Below are positions 29,765 through 37,905 of a DNA stretch of 42,297 bases, in pieces (position 1 is the first letter of the stretch; each line of letters begins with the position of its first letter). This DNA is from an uncultured Pseudokineococcus sp. (GTDB lineage Bacteria; Actinomycetota; Actinomycetes; Actinomycetales; Quadrisphaeraceae), in assembly GCF_947499845.1 (NCBI RefSeq), contig NZ_CANMPM010000021.1, positions 1 to 42,297 on the forward strand, written 5' to 3'. Below the pieces are notes generated by a model, which searched no databases, was not told the DNA's origin, and was given only the letters and a program-made list of their open reading frames with translations. The position numbers were made by a program, and so were the translations under genes.

Positions 29765-30844
29765 GCCGGCGCCCGAGCCGGCGCCCGGGGACCGCGCCCC
29801 GCGCGCGGCCGCGAGGGCCCGCTCGAGGACGTCGACGACGTCGCGCCCCTGCTCCCCCGTCACCGCGGACCCCGGCCCGCCCCGCAGCGCGGCGACCACG
29901 CCCGCGTAGACCTCCTCGCCGAGGCGCCCCGGCGGCACCAGGCCGGCGTGGACGACCGGCGCCCGCCCGTCGGCCAGCACCACGACGGCGGTGCCGTCCA
30001 TGCTCGCGAGCGTGCCCCTCTCCCCGGTGACGAGGAAGCGGGGCGCCGGCCGCGGCGCCCGGCGGTGGACGTCGAGCCGCGCGGTCACGGGCGCTCCCGA
30101 CGCCGTGGCGGCGAAGTCGAGCTCGACGCGCAGGTGGTCCTCCACCGTCGACCCGGGCGGGTGGTGCGCCGCACCGGCCACGCCGGTGGGCCGCCCCGCC
30201 AGCTGCAGGACCTGGTCGACCGGGTGCGGGCCGATGAGCCAGCCCACCCCGCCGCCGGTCGCGGCGTCCTCCGTCCACGTCGCGACGTCGTCACCGGTGT
30301 GCGGGGACGCCGCGCCGCGCACGCGGTAGCGGCCGGCGTGGGTGCGGGTCATCTCGACCCGCCGCAGCGCGCCCACCGCCCCGTCCTCCAGCAGCCGCCG
30401 CACGAGGAGGAAGTCGGGCTCCCAGCGGCGCTGGTGGTGCACCGTGAGCCGGCGCCCGGCGCGGCGGGCGGCGTCGACCATCGCGGTGGCGTCGGCGCGG
30501 GAGGTCGCCAGCGGCTTCTCCACGTGCACGTGCCGGCCGGCCGCGAGCGCGCCGAGCACCACCTCGCGGTGCAGGTGGTGCGGGAGGGCGACGACGACGA
30601 GCTCGACGTCGTCCTGCGCGACCAGGTCCTGCCAGCGGGTGCCGGAGCGGGCGCCGAAGCGGCGCCCGCCGGCGGCGGCCCGGGCCGGGTCGGCGTCGCA
30701 CACGGCGACCAGCCGCAGGTCCGGCGACGGCTCGAGCACCTGCTCGGCGTGGTAGGACCAGCCGCTGTTGCCGAGGCCGACGAGCCCGACCCGCACCGGG
30801 TCCTCGCCCGCCCGGCTCGCCGGCGCGGTCGCGGACGGGCTCAC
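29732..30844 (-). CDS. Gfo/Idh/MocA-family oxidoreductase 1
   Basis: A 370-residue NAD(P)-dependent dehydrogenase. The nucleotide motif is VGLVGLGNSGWSYHAEQVL and the catalytic lysine is in HVHVEKPLATSRAD. The C-terminal barrel has the IGPHPVDQVLQLAG motif typical of sugar or cyclitol dehydrogenases. GTG 30844 overlaps the stop of the second Gfo/Idh gene. It is last in operon 2 and is a candidate sugar 1-dehydrogenase feeding the lactonase. The convergent gntR overlaps its end by 33 bp. Confidence 0.88.
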   Translation of the reverse strand: MSPSATAPASRAGEDPVRVGLVGLGNSGWSYHAEQVLEPSPDLRLVAVCDADPARAAAGGRRFGARSGTRWQDLVAQDDVELVVVALPHHLHREVVLGALAAGRHVHVEKPLATSRADATAMVDAARRAGRRLTVHHQRRWEPDFLLVRRLLEDGAVGALRRVEMTRTHAGRYRVRGAASPHTGDDVATWTEDAATGGGVGWLIGPHPVDQVLQLAGRPTGVAGAAHHPPGSTVEDHLRVELDFAATASGAPVTARLDVHRRAPRPAPRFLVTGERGTLASMDGTAVVVLADGRAPVVHAGLVPPGRLGEEVYAGVVAALRGGPGSAVTGEQGRDVVDVLERALAAARGARSPGAGSGAGSVEERREARG

Positions 30845-31956
30845 CGCCAGGCCGCCCCGCCGCCGGCTAGCACGACGCCGCCCAGCGCCTCCTCGACCTC
30901 GACGGGCGCGCCGCCGCGGGCGGCCGAGAGGTACGCGGCCTCCATGACCCCCATCGTGCGGAGGTTGTCGCGGCCGCTGTGGACGGGCTCGGCGCCCGTG
31001 TCGAGGGCGTCCAGCAGCGCGGCCGTGCTCGCCCCGTAGGACAGGCGGGCGCGGGTGGTGGGCCCGTCGTCGTCGAAGACGACCTCCTGCACCGCCTCCC
31101 CGCGCCGCTGCAGCGCCGCCGCGGCCGGCCCGTGCATCGGCTGCTCGCGGCGGGCGCGCAGGCTGCCGCCCTCGGCGTCGACGCGCAGCTCCTGCACCGG
31201 CAGGGCCCGGGCGCGCCAGGAGGAGGTCATCGTCGCCACGAGGTCGTCCTCGAACTGGACGAGCAGGGCGCTCAGCTGCTCCCCCGGCAGCCCCGTCGCG
31301 GGGTCGCGGCGCGTGAGGGCGCTGACCGTCCGCGGCGGTGTCGGCGCCAGCCACTGCAGCCGGTCGACGAGGTGGACGCTGAAGATGGCCATCTCGAGGC
31401 GCTGCTCGCGGGCGCGCCACACCCCCGGCGCCTGGGGGCGATCCTGGAACGAGCGGTGCTCCAGCAGGTGCACGGGCCCCAGCCCCTCGCCCCGCAGGCG
31501 CGCGGCCACCCACTGCTGCTCCGGGAACCAGCGGAAGTTCTGGCTGACGGCCAGGGGCACCCCGGCCGCCTCGGCGCGCCGCACGAGCTCCGCGGCGCGG
31601 GCACCGGTCTCGGCGAACGGCTTCTCGACCAGCAGGGGCACGCCCGCCGCCAGCGCGGGGTCGACGACCTCGTCGCGCACCGCGGGCGGCGTCAGGACGA
31701 GGAGCGCGTCCAGCCCCTCTTCGGCCAGCATCCCGGCGACGCCCGCGTGGGCGGCCGTGCCGGGGTGCTCGCGGCAGAACGCCTCCCGCGCCGCCGGGTC
31801 CGAGTCGCAGACGGCCACCACCCGCGCGCGCCCGGCGCAGGCGGCGGCGATGCCGGCGGCGTGCTGGTGCGCCACCCAGCCGGCGCCGACCAGCCCGAGC
31901 CGGCGCTCCCCGCCGCCGGGCCCCCCGCCGGTGGGGTCCGCGCCCACGGCGGTCAC
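30841..31956 (-). CDS. Gfo/Idh/MocA-family oxidoreductase 2
   Basis: A 371-residue paralogue of the preceding family: nucleotide motif LGLVGAGWVAHQHAAGI, catalytic lysine in LLVEKPFAETGA, and barrel motif FSVHLVDRLQWLAP. GTG 31956 forms a GTGA overlap with the stop of the gamma-carbonic-anhydrase-like gene. Two such enzymes side by side suggests a two-step oxidation or an oxidation-reduction epimerisation of the imported sugar, as in inositol or rare-sugar pathways (inference). Confidence 0.88.
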   Translation of the reverse strand: MTAVGADPTGGGPGGGERRLGLVGAGWVAHQHAAGIAAACAGRARVVAVCDSDPAAREAFCREHPGTAAHAGVAGMLAEEGLDALLVLTPPAVRDEVVDPALAAGVPLLVEKPFAETGARAAELVRRAEAAGVPLAVSQNFRWFPEQQWVAARLRGEGLGPVHLLEHRSFQDRPQAPGVWRAREQRLEMAIFSVHLVDRLQWLAPTPPRTVSALTRRDPATGLPGEQLSALLVQFEDDLVATMTSSWRARALPVQELRVDAEGGSLRARREQPMHGPAAAALQRRGEAVQEVVFDDDGPTTRARLSYGASTAALLDALDTGAEPVHSGRDNLRTMGVMEAAYLSAARGGAPVEVEEALGGVVLAGGGAAWR

Positions 31957-32492
31957 CACCCGTGCCCGACGACGTCGGCGGCGCGGTGCCGCTCGGCGAG
32001 CCGGACGTACCCGTCGGCGCCGGCTCGGACCCGGGCGAGCTCGTCCTCGTCGAGCCCGCGGAGCACGCGCCCGGGCACCCCAGCCACGAGCGCGCGCTCG
32101 GGCACGGCAGCGCCCTCCCGCACCACCGTGCCGGCGGCGACGAGCGCCTCCGGCCCCACCACCGCGTCGGTGAGCACGACCGAGGCCATGCCGACCAGGG
32201 CGCCGTCGCCGACGGTGCAGCCGTGGAGCACCGCGCGGTGCCCGACCGTGACGTCCTCGCCGACGTCCACGCCCCCGTGCTCGTCGGCGTGGACGACGCA
32301 GCCGTCCTGCAGGTTGCTGCGCGCGCCGACCCGGATCGCCGCGCCGTCGGCGCGCAGCACGCAGCCGTACCAGACGCTCGCGCCGGCGGCCACGTGCACG
32401 TCGCCGACCAGCACCGCGCCGGGGGCGACCCAGGCGCCCGGCTCGACCACAGGTGAGAGGCCCTCCAGGGCCAGGAGCAGGGGTGCGGTCAC
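31953..32492 (-). CDS. Gamma-carbonic-anhydrase-like left-handed beta-helix protein
   Basis: A 179-residue hexapeptide-repeat protein (PaaY/CaiE/YrdA type). The repeats run through VAPGAVLVGDVHVAAGASVW, and metal-binding histidines sit in CVVHADEH and VGHRAVLHGC. GTG 32492 overlaps the hydrolase stop (GTGA). In related catabolic operons PaaY-like members are thioesterases or carbonic anhydrases; with a CoA-transferase and crotonase in the same operon, CoA-thioester hydrolysis is as plausible as carbonic anhydrase activity. Confidence 0.87.
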   Translation of the reverse strand: MTAPLLLALEGLSPVVEPGAWVAPGAVLVGDVHVAAGASVWYGCVLRADGAAIRVGARSNLQDGCVVHADEHGGVDVGEDVTVGHRAVLHGCTVGDGALVGMASVVLTDAVVGPEALVAAGTVVREGAAVPERALVAGVPGRVLRGLDEDELARVRAGADGYVRLAERHRAADVVGHGW

Positions 32493-33442
32493 CGAGACGG
32501 TCCCGCCGCGGCCCGGTCCACCCCACCCGAGTCGTCGCCGCTGCCGAGGCCGTCGCCGACGTCCAGGCCGTACCAGCGCACGGCCGTGCCGCCGCACACC
32601 TCGGCCATGTCGTCCTCGTCGGCGCCGGCCGCGGCGACGGCGGCGCGCAGGTCCGCCCACGCCCGTCCGTAGGGCGCCCGCAGCAGCACGACGGGCCAGT
32701 TGCTGGCGAGCATGAGGCGCTCGGCACCGAAGTGCTCGAGGGCGTGGGCGACGTAGCGGGGCAGCGCGTCGGCCCTCCAGCCCGACCAGGCGGTGAGCGC
32801 GTCCACCCCGACGGACACCTTCAGCGCGGTAGCGGGGCAGGCCGCCAGCGCGGCCAGGTTCGAGGCCCACGGCTCCCACCCGAGCGTGTCCAGCGGCGGC
32901 CGCGCCAGGTGGTCGACGACGACGCGCAGCTCGGGCACGGCCCGGGCCAGGCCGACCACGGCGAGGACCTGCTCGGGCGTGATGGGGACGACGTCCCAGA
33001 CCAGGCCGCGCCCGGCGAGCTCGCGGAAGAGGTCGAGGACGTCGGGGTCGGCGAGGCGCTCCAGCGGGTCTCGCCCCACCAGGGTCCGGACCCCGCACCA
33101 CGCCGCCGTGTCGGCCCGCGCCAGCTCGGCCCGGGCCGCCACGGGATCGAGCACGGGCAGCCAGCCCACGACGCCGCGCACGCTCCCGGTCCCCGCCGCG
33201 TAGGCGGCCAGCCGGTCGTTCTCGGCGGCCTCGTCCACCGACTGCATGAGCACCGTCACCCCAACCCCGGTGGCGTCCAGCTCGGGTGCGAGGTCCTCGG
33301 GGCCGTAGTCGCGGGCGATCGAGCCGTGGGCGTCGGTGCGCCAGGCCGACTGGTCAGCCTCGCCGTACCGCCAGAAGTGGTGGTGGGCGTCCACCACGGG
33401 CGTGGTCCCGGGCGTCGTCATAGGCGTCGTCGTGCTCGTCAT
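32489..33442 (-). CDS. COG3618 TIM-barrel amidohydrolase (lactonase-like)
   Basis: A 317-residue metal-dependent hydrolase. VVDAHHHFWRYGEADQSAWR provides the N-terminal H-x-H; later VVDHLARPP and LMLASNWPV match the COG3618 pattern, where the last usually reads GSDWP; here the Asp equivalent is Asn (SNWP), which could alter catalysis. Characterised relatives open L-fucono-, L-rhamnono- and related lactones. ATG 33442 overlaps the crotonase stop (ATGA). The role fits between sugar dehydrogenase and dehydratase in an oxidative sugar route. Confidence 0.85.
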   Translation of the reverse strand: MTSTTTPMTTPGTTPVVDAHHHFWRYGEADQSAWRTDAHGSIARDYGPEDLAPELDATGVGVTVLMQSVDEAAENDRLAAYAAGTGSVRGVVGWLPVLDPVAARAELARADTAAWCGVRTLVGRDPLERLADPDVLDLFRELAGRGLVWDVVPITPEQVLAVVGLARAVPELRVVVDHLARPPLDTLGWEPWASNLAALAACPATALKVSVGVDALTAWSGWRADALPRYVAHALEHFGAERLMLASNWPVVLLRAPYGRAWADLRAAVAAAGADEDDMAEVCGGTAVRWYGLDVGDGLGSGDDSGGVDRAAAGPSR

Positions 33443-34251
33443 CGTCCCTCCCAGCGGGGCGGTCGTCGGTCGAGGAAGGCGGTGACGCCCTCGCGGAAGT
33501 CGCTGCTGCCGTAGCAGGCCCGCAGCAGGTCCTCGTCGTCGGGCAGGTCCACGGCGGCGAGCCGGCGGTCGAGCTGCTTGAAGGCCGCCAGGGCCAGGGG
33601 CGCCGCGGAGCGCAGCCCGTCGAGCAGGTCGCGCACGCCGGCGTCGAGCTCCTCGGCCTCCAGCACCACGTCGGCGAGCCCGACGGCCCCCGCCTCGCGG
33701 GCGTCGAGCATCCGTGAGGTGAGCAGGAGGGCGCGTGTGCGCGCGGGCCCGGCCCGCCGGGCCAGCGCCGCTACCACGGACGCCGGCACGCAGTTGCCCA
33801 GCGTCCGCGCCACCGGCAGGCCGAAACGGGCCCTCGGCCCCGCCACGACGACGTCGCTGCAGGCCACGAGGGCCAGTCCCGCCCCGGCGGCAGGGCCGTC
33901 GACGACGGCCACCACCGGGACCGGGACGTCCTGCAGCGCCTGGAGGACCTCGCCCACCCGCCGTTCGTACGCGACGCCGGCGGCGCCGGCGTCGGAGCCG
34001 GGGGGACCGAGCACCTCCTCGGCGAGCATCCGCACGTCGGTGCCGGCCGCGAAGGCGCCGTCGGTGCCCTCGAGCACCAGGACCCGCACCCCCGGATCGG
34101 CGGACGCCCGCCCGCACGCCGTGGCGAGCTCGTCGTACATGGCGGAGGTGAGCGCGCCGAGCCGTCGGGGGTGCTCCAGCACCGCGTGGAGCACCCCCGA
34201 CCTCAGGTCGGTGCGCACGCGCCCGGGTGGTGACGCGGCGCCGGCCGTCAT
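33439..34251 (-). CDS. Crotonase-fold protein 2 (both catalytic Glu lost)
   Basis: A 270-residue crotonase-fold protein, paralogous to the one at 23808: both have ARFG-PVARTLGNC. Oxyanion motifs are present (AFAAGTDVRML, GPAAGAGLALVACSD, with GAG replacing GGG). The two hydratase glutamates are both gone: PVARTLGNC replaces the PE motif, and TRALLLTSR replaces the M-E-M-V-L-T-G motif. It is unlikely to be an enoyl-CoA hydratase. ATG 34251 overlaps the CoA-transferase stop. The reaction is unknown. Confidence 0.85.
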   Translation of the reverse strand: MTAGAASPPGRVRTDLRSGVLHAVLEHPRRLGALTSAMYDELATACGRASADPGVRVLVLEGTDGAFAAGTDVRMLAEEVLGPPGSDAGAAGVAYERRVGEVLQALQDVPVPVVAVVDGPAAGAGLALVACSDVVVAGPRARFGLPVARTLGNCVPASVVAALARRAGPARTRALLLTSRMLDAREAGAVGLADVVLEAEELDAGVRDLLDGLRSAAPLALAAFKQLDRRLAAVDLPDDEDLLRACYGSSDFREGVTAFLDRRPPRWEGR

Positions 34252-35459
34252 GCGCGCACGGCGCGGTGAGCCAGGACCTCGTCGGTGTGCTCCCCCAGCA
34301 GCGGCGGGGGGCGTCGGATCGTGGGCGGTGTCGCCGACAGGCGCAGCGGGGAGGCCAGGACGGGCACCTCGCCCTCGACCGGGTGGACGAGCGTCGCCAC
34401 CATCTCGCGCGCCTTGACGTGCGGGTCCTCGGTGAGCACCTGGCGGTAGTCCTGGATCGGGCCGGCGGGGACCCCCGCCGCCAGCAGCAGCTCGACCCAC
34501 TCGTCGGTGCCCCGATCGGCGAGCCGCTCCTCCAGGGCCGTGACCAGGTCCGGGAGGTTGGCCATGCGACCCACGTTGGTGGCGAAGCGCGGGTCCTCGA
34601 CGAGGTGCTCGAGCTCGAGGGCCGCGCAGAGCCGGCGCCACAGGCGGTCGTTGTTGGCGCCGAGGGTGACGTAGCCGTCCCGCGTGGCCAGCGCCTGGTA
34701 GGGCGCCGACATGCGGTTGGCCGACCCGAGCTTGGCGGGCGTCCGCCCGGTGTCCCAGAACTCGGTGGACTCCCACACGGCCAGGGCCAGCGCCGACTCG
34801 AACAGCGAGGTCTCGACGACCTGCCCGACCCCGGTGCGCTGGGCGCTGGTCCACGCGGCGAGGACGCCCACCGCGCAGAACAGCCCCGAGCCGAGGTCCG
34901 CGACCGGGATGCCGCTCTTGACCGGCCGCCCGTCGGGCTCGCCGGTGATGCTCATCACGCCCGCCATCGCCTGGGCGATGAGGTCGTAGCCCGGCCTGTC
35001 CGCGTACGGGCCGGACAGGCCGAAGCCCGAGATGCTCGCGTAGACGAGGGCCGGGTTGATCTCCGAGAGCACCTCGTAGCCGACGCCCAGCCGATCGGCG
35101 ACGCCGGGGCGCCAATTCTCGACCACCACGTCGGCGTCGCGGACCATGGCGAGGAAGTCCTCGCGGCCGCGCTCGGACTTCAGGTCGAGCGTCACGCTCC
35201 GCTTGTTGCGGTTGAGGGAGAGGAAGGCGCGGCTGTCCTCCCCCTTGCCCGACCGCCCCCACGACCGGCGCGTCTGGTCCCCGGCGTCGGGGTTCTCGAC
35301 CTTGATGACGTCGGCGCCCAGGTCCGCCAGGACCATGGTGCAGAAGGGGCCCGCCATGACCTGCGTGAGGTCGAGGACCCTCATCCCGGCGAGCGCGCCC
35401 GCACCGTCGCCCACGTCCTCTCCTCCCGCCGGGTCTTCCCGGTCACCGGTCCCGCTCAT
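34248..35459 (-). CDS. CaiB/BaiF family (type III) CoA-transferase
   Basis: A 403-residue family III CoA-transferase. The N-terminus RVLDLTQVMAGPFCTMVLAD and GADVIKVENPDAGDQTR is diagnostic. The catalytic aspartate is in GIPVADLGSGLFCAVGVLAA. FLSLNRNKRSVTLDLKSERG and YASISGFGLSGPYADRPGYD follow the family pattern. It would move CoA onto a carboxylate such as a sugar-derived or branched dicarboxylic acid. ATG 35459 overlaps the binding-protein stop, so it is translated with the importer. Confidence 0.9.
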   Translation of the reverse strand: MSGTGDREDPAGGEDVGDGAGALAGMRVLDLTQVMAGPFCTMVLADLGADVIKVENPDAGDQTRRSWGRSGKGEDSRAFLSLNRNKRSVTLDLKSERGREDFLAMVRDADVVVENWRPGVADRLGVGYEVLSEINPALVYASISGFGLSGPYADRPGYDLIAQAMAGVMSITGEPDGRPVKSGIPVADLGSGLFCAVGVLAAWTSAQRTGVGQVVETSLFESALALAVWESTEFWDTGRTPAKLGSANRMSAPYQALATRDGYVTLGANNDRLWRRLCAALELEHLVEDPRFATNVGRMANLPDLVTALEERLADRGTDEWVELLLAAGVPAGPIQDYRQVLTEDPHVKAREMVATLVHPVEGEVPVLASPLRLSATPPTIRRPPPLLGEHTDEVLAHRAVRA

Positions 35460-36859
35460 GCCGAGGCGAGCGCGGCGTCGAGGTTCTCGACGAAGGACTC
35501 CGCCGTGGCCTGCGGGTCGGCGCCGTTGAGGGCGACGTCCTCGTAGGCGCGCTGGAAGGCCGTCTCGAAGTTGGCCTGGTAGCCGGCCGGGTACAGGACC
35601 GTCGGCGGCTCGTCCTCGACGATCTCCTGGTACAGCTCCAGGGTCTGCCGCGTCGCCGGGTCCAGGGACTCGTCGTCGAGCTGCGCCTGCAGCATCTCGG
35701 TGTTCGTGACGGCGCCGTTGTTCGAGGCGAACAGCGCGTTCGCCTCCGGGTCGTTGATCCAGAAGTCGATGTACGCGGCCGCCGTGGGGACGTTGTCGCA
35801 GCTGCGGGGGATGGACCAGCCCGAGGTGAAGAGGACCGTGCTGGAGGAACCGTCCTCGCCGCGGGGCAGCTGCACCGTGGTGAGCTCCTGCCCGGGCTGG
35901 GCGCCCTCGATCGCGCCCTGCGCCTGCCCGATCTGGTTGCCGGGCTTGTTGTCGGACATGACCCTCCCCTGGGCGATCCAGCTCTGCTCGACCTGGGCGG
36001 CCTCCGCCGCTCGGTCCGGCGCGGAGATGGTCACGCCGTCGCCCCGCAGGCCCTCCCAGATCGACCAGTACTCGACGACGTCGTCGGCGCTGAAGGCCGC
36101 TTCGGTGCCCTCGAAGACCTCCTGCCCGCGACCGCGCAGCCACTCGATGAAGGTGTTCGGGTGCCCGCCGAGCAGGTTGACCCCGCTGACGCCCTCCGGC
36201 AGCGACCCCTGCGCCGCGCGGGCGTAGTCGAAGAACTCCTGCCACGTCCAGCCGTCGGCCGGCGACCCGACGCCGGCCTCCTCGGCCAGCGTGGTGTTGA
36301 CCATGATCGCGTCGTAGGCCGCGCCGTAGGGGATCTCGTAGAGGGCCCCGTCGGTCCCGCGCCCGGTGTCCAGCACGTCCTCGGGGATGCCGCTGACGTC
36401 GATGGCGCCCGAGTCGACGAGCGGCTGCAGGTCGAGCAGCAGGCCCTGGCCGGCGTAGTCGTTGAGCTGGCGGCCCTGGAGCTGGGTGATGCACGCCATG
36501 CCGCCGCTGCTCGCCTGCACGTTGAGGCGCTGGAAGTAGGCGGCGAAGTCGGTGAACTCCGGGGTCACGGAGACCCCCTCGTTCTCCGCGACGAAGAGGT
36601 CGGACACCCCGTTGGTCAGGTCCACGCGGGAGCCGGAGCCCCAGTAGGCGAGGCGGATCTCGCCGGTGACGTCGCCGAGGCCGGCGTCGTCGCCGGAGGC
36701 GGCCTCAGGGGCGTCGCCCCCCACCCGGGTGCCCCCGGAGCATCCGGCCGTGAGGAGCACCAGCGCGGTCGCGCCGGCGACGATGCCGGCGCGCGTGCGG
36801 CGGCGGCCCGAGGTGGTGCGGAGCGAGGTGGTGCGGCTCGTGGTGGTGGAGCTGGACAT
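35456..36859 (-). CDS. Carbohydrate ABC transporter substrate-binding lipoprotein
   Basis: A 467-residue extracellular solute-binding protein (family 1). The lipobox LLTAGC places the lipidated cysteine at residue 40. Sequence then runs EIRLAYWGSGSRVDLTNGV, ALYEIPYGAAYDAIMVN, GWTWQEFFDYARAAQ and SGWSIPRSCDNVPTAAAYID, as in sugar-binding lipoproteins. ATG 36859 has GGAGG upstream. It captures the substrate for the two permeases upstream in the operon. No ATPase is encoded here; a shared MsiK-like ATPase elsewhere is the usual arrangement in actinobacteria. Confidence 0.92.
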   Translation of the reverse strand: MSSSTTTSRTTSLRTTSGRRRTRAGIVAGATALVLLTAGCSGGTRVGGDAPEAASGDDAGLGDVTGEIRLAYWGSGSRVDLTNGVSDLFVAENEGVSVTPEFTDFAAYFQRLNVQASSGGMACITQLQGRQLNDYAGQGLLLDLQPLVDSGAIDVSGIPEDVLDTGRGTDGALYEIPYGAAYDAIMVNTTLAEEAGVGSPADGWTWQEFFDYARAAQGSLPEGVSGVNLLGGHPNTFIEWLRGRGQEVFEGTEAAFSADDVVEYWSIWEGLRGDGVTISAPDRAAEAAQVEQSWIAQGRVMSDNKPGNQIGQAQGAIEGAQPGQELTTVQLPRGEDGSSSTVLFTSGWSIPRSCDNVPTAAAYIDFWINDPEANALFASNNGAVTNTEMLQAQLDDESLDPATRQTLELYQEIVEDEPPTVLYPAGYQANFETAFQRAYEDVALNGADPQATAESFVENLDAALASA

Positions 36860-36875
36860 GGTGCGCCTCCAGTCG

Positions 36876-36893
36876 GTGCTCGTCGTCGAGCAC
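36876..36893. promoter_or_regulatory. Palindrome upstream of binding-protein gene
   Basis: GTGCTCG-TCGT-CGAGCAC is a 7-bp inverted repeat with a 4-nt centre, 17-34 bp before the start of the binding-protein gene in a 119-bp gap. It could be an operator or an mRNA hairpin that raises binding-protein output over the permeases. Nothing else is evident in the gap. Confidence 0.4.
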
Positions 36894-36978
36894 GCGTCGG
36901 TGATCCGGGGGAGAGGACGATCGGGGATGGGACGGTGGTCCGGGGGCTGCCCCGGCGCTCGCGTGCCGCGCCGGGAGG

Positions 36979-37905
36979 TCATTTGAGGCCGCTCGTGGCG
37001 ACCCCCTCGATGAGGAGCTTCTGGGAGACCAGGAAGAAGCCCACGATGGGCGCGATCGCCAGCGTGGCCATGGCGAACAGCGGCCCGAAGGCGGACGTGC
37101 CCGTGGCGTCGAGGAAGCCGTTGAGCCCGAGCGTGACCGTCCACCGGTCGGGGTTGTTCAGGTAGAGCAGCGGGCCGAGGAAGTCGTCCCACGTGCGGAT
37201 GAAGGTGAACATCGCCGTCGTCCCGATGGCCGGCAGGGACAGGGGGACGACGATCCGCAGGAAGATGCCCAGGTGGCCGCACCCGTCGAGCCGCGCCGCC
37301 TCGTCCAGCTCGCGCGGCAGGGTGCGGATGAACTGGACCATGAGGAAGACGAAGAAGGCGTCGGTGGCGAGGAACTTCGGCACCGTCAGCGGGAGGATCG
37401 TGTTGATCCAGGCGAGCTGGTTGAACAGCACGTACTGCGGGACGATCGTCACCTGGTAGGGCAGCAGCAGCGTCGCCAGCACCAGCGCGAAGAGCACCCG
37501 GCGGAACGGGAAGTCGAGCCGGGCGAAGGCGTAGGCCGCCAGGGCGCAGGAGACGACGTTGCCGACGATGGCCAGCGCCGAGATGACGAGGCTGTTGACG
37601 AAGTACCGGGAGAAGTTGAGGGATCCGTAGGACCAGCCGTCCCGGTAGTTGTCCAGCGTGAAGTTGTCAGGCCAGAGGCCGAGGGTGCCGAAGGCCTCGT
37701 TGCCCGGCCGGAACGAGGCCCCGACCATCCACAGCAGGGGGTAGAGGACGACCGCCAGGACGCAGATGAGCACGGCGTGCCGGGACAGCGCCCGCACGAC
37801 GGCGGCCTGGGACGGCCGGCGGGGGGCGACGACGGGTCGCGCCGCCGGGTGGACGCCGGAGCCGCGCGGGGCCGGCGCGGTCGACCGCGAGGGGGTGGTG
37901 GTCAT
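36979..37905 (-). CDS. Carbohydrate ABC transporter permease (MalG/UgpE type)
   Basis: A 308-residue inner-membrane permease with a long basic N-terminal tail and about six membrane helices (VLICVLAVVLYPLLWMVGAS; LVISALAIVGNVVSCALAAY; VLFALVLATLLLPYQVTIVP and others). The ATPase-contacting EAA loop is ELDEAARLDGCGHLGIFLRI. The C-terminus QKLLIEGVATSGLK is typical of MalG-like subunits. ATG 37905 overlaps the partner permease stop (ATGA). Confidence 0.92.
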   Translation of the reverse strand: MTTTPSRSTAPAPRGSGVHPAARPVVAPRRPSQAAVVRALSRHAVLICVLAVVLYPLLWMVGASFRPGNEAFGTLGLWPDNFTLDNYRDGWSYGSLNFSRYFVNSLVISALAIVGNVVSCALAAYAFARLDFPFRRVLFALVLATLLLPYQVTIVPQYVLFNQLAWINTILPLTVPKFLATDAFFVFLMVQFIRTLPRELDEAARLDGCGHLGIFLRIVVPLSLPAIGTTAMFTFIRTWDDFLGPLLYLNNPDRWTVTLGLNGFLDATGTSAFGPLFAMATLAIAPIVGFFLVSQKLLIEGVATSGLK

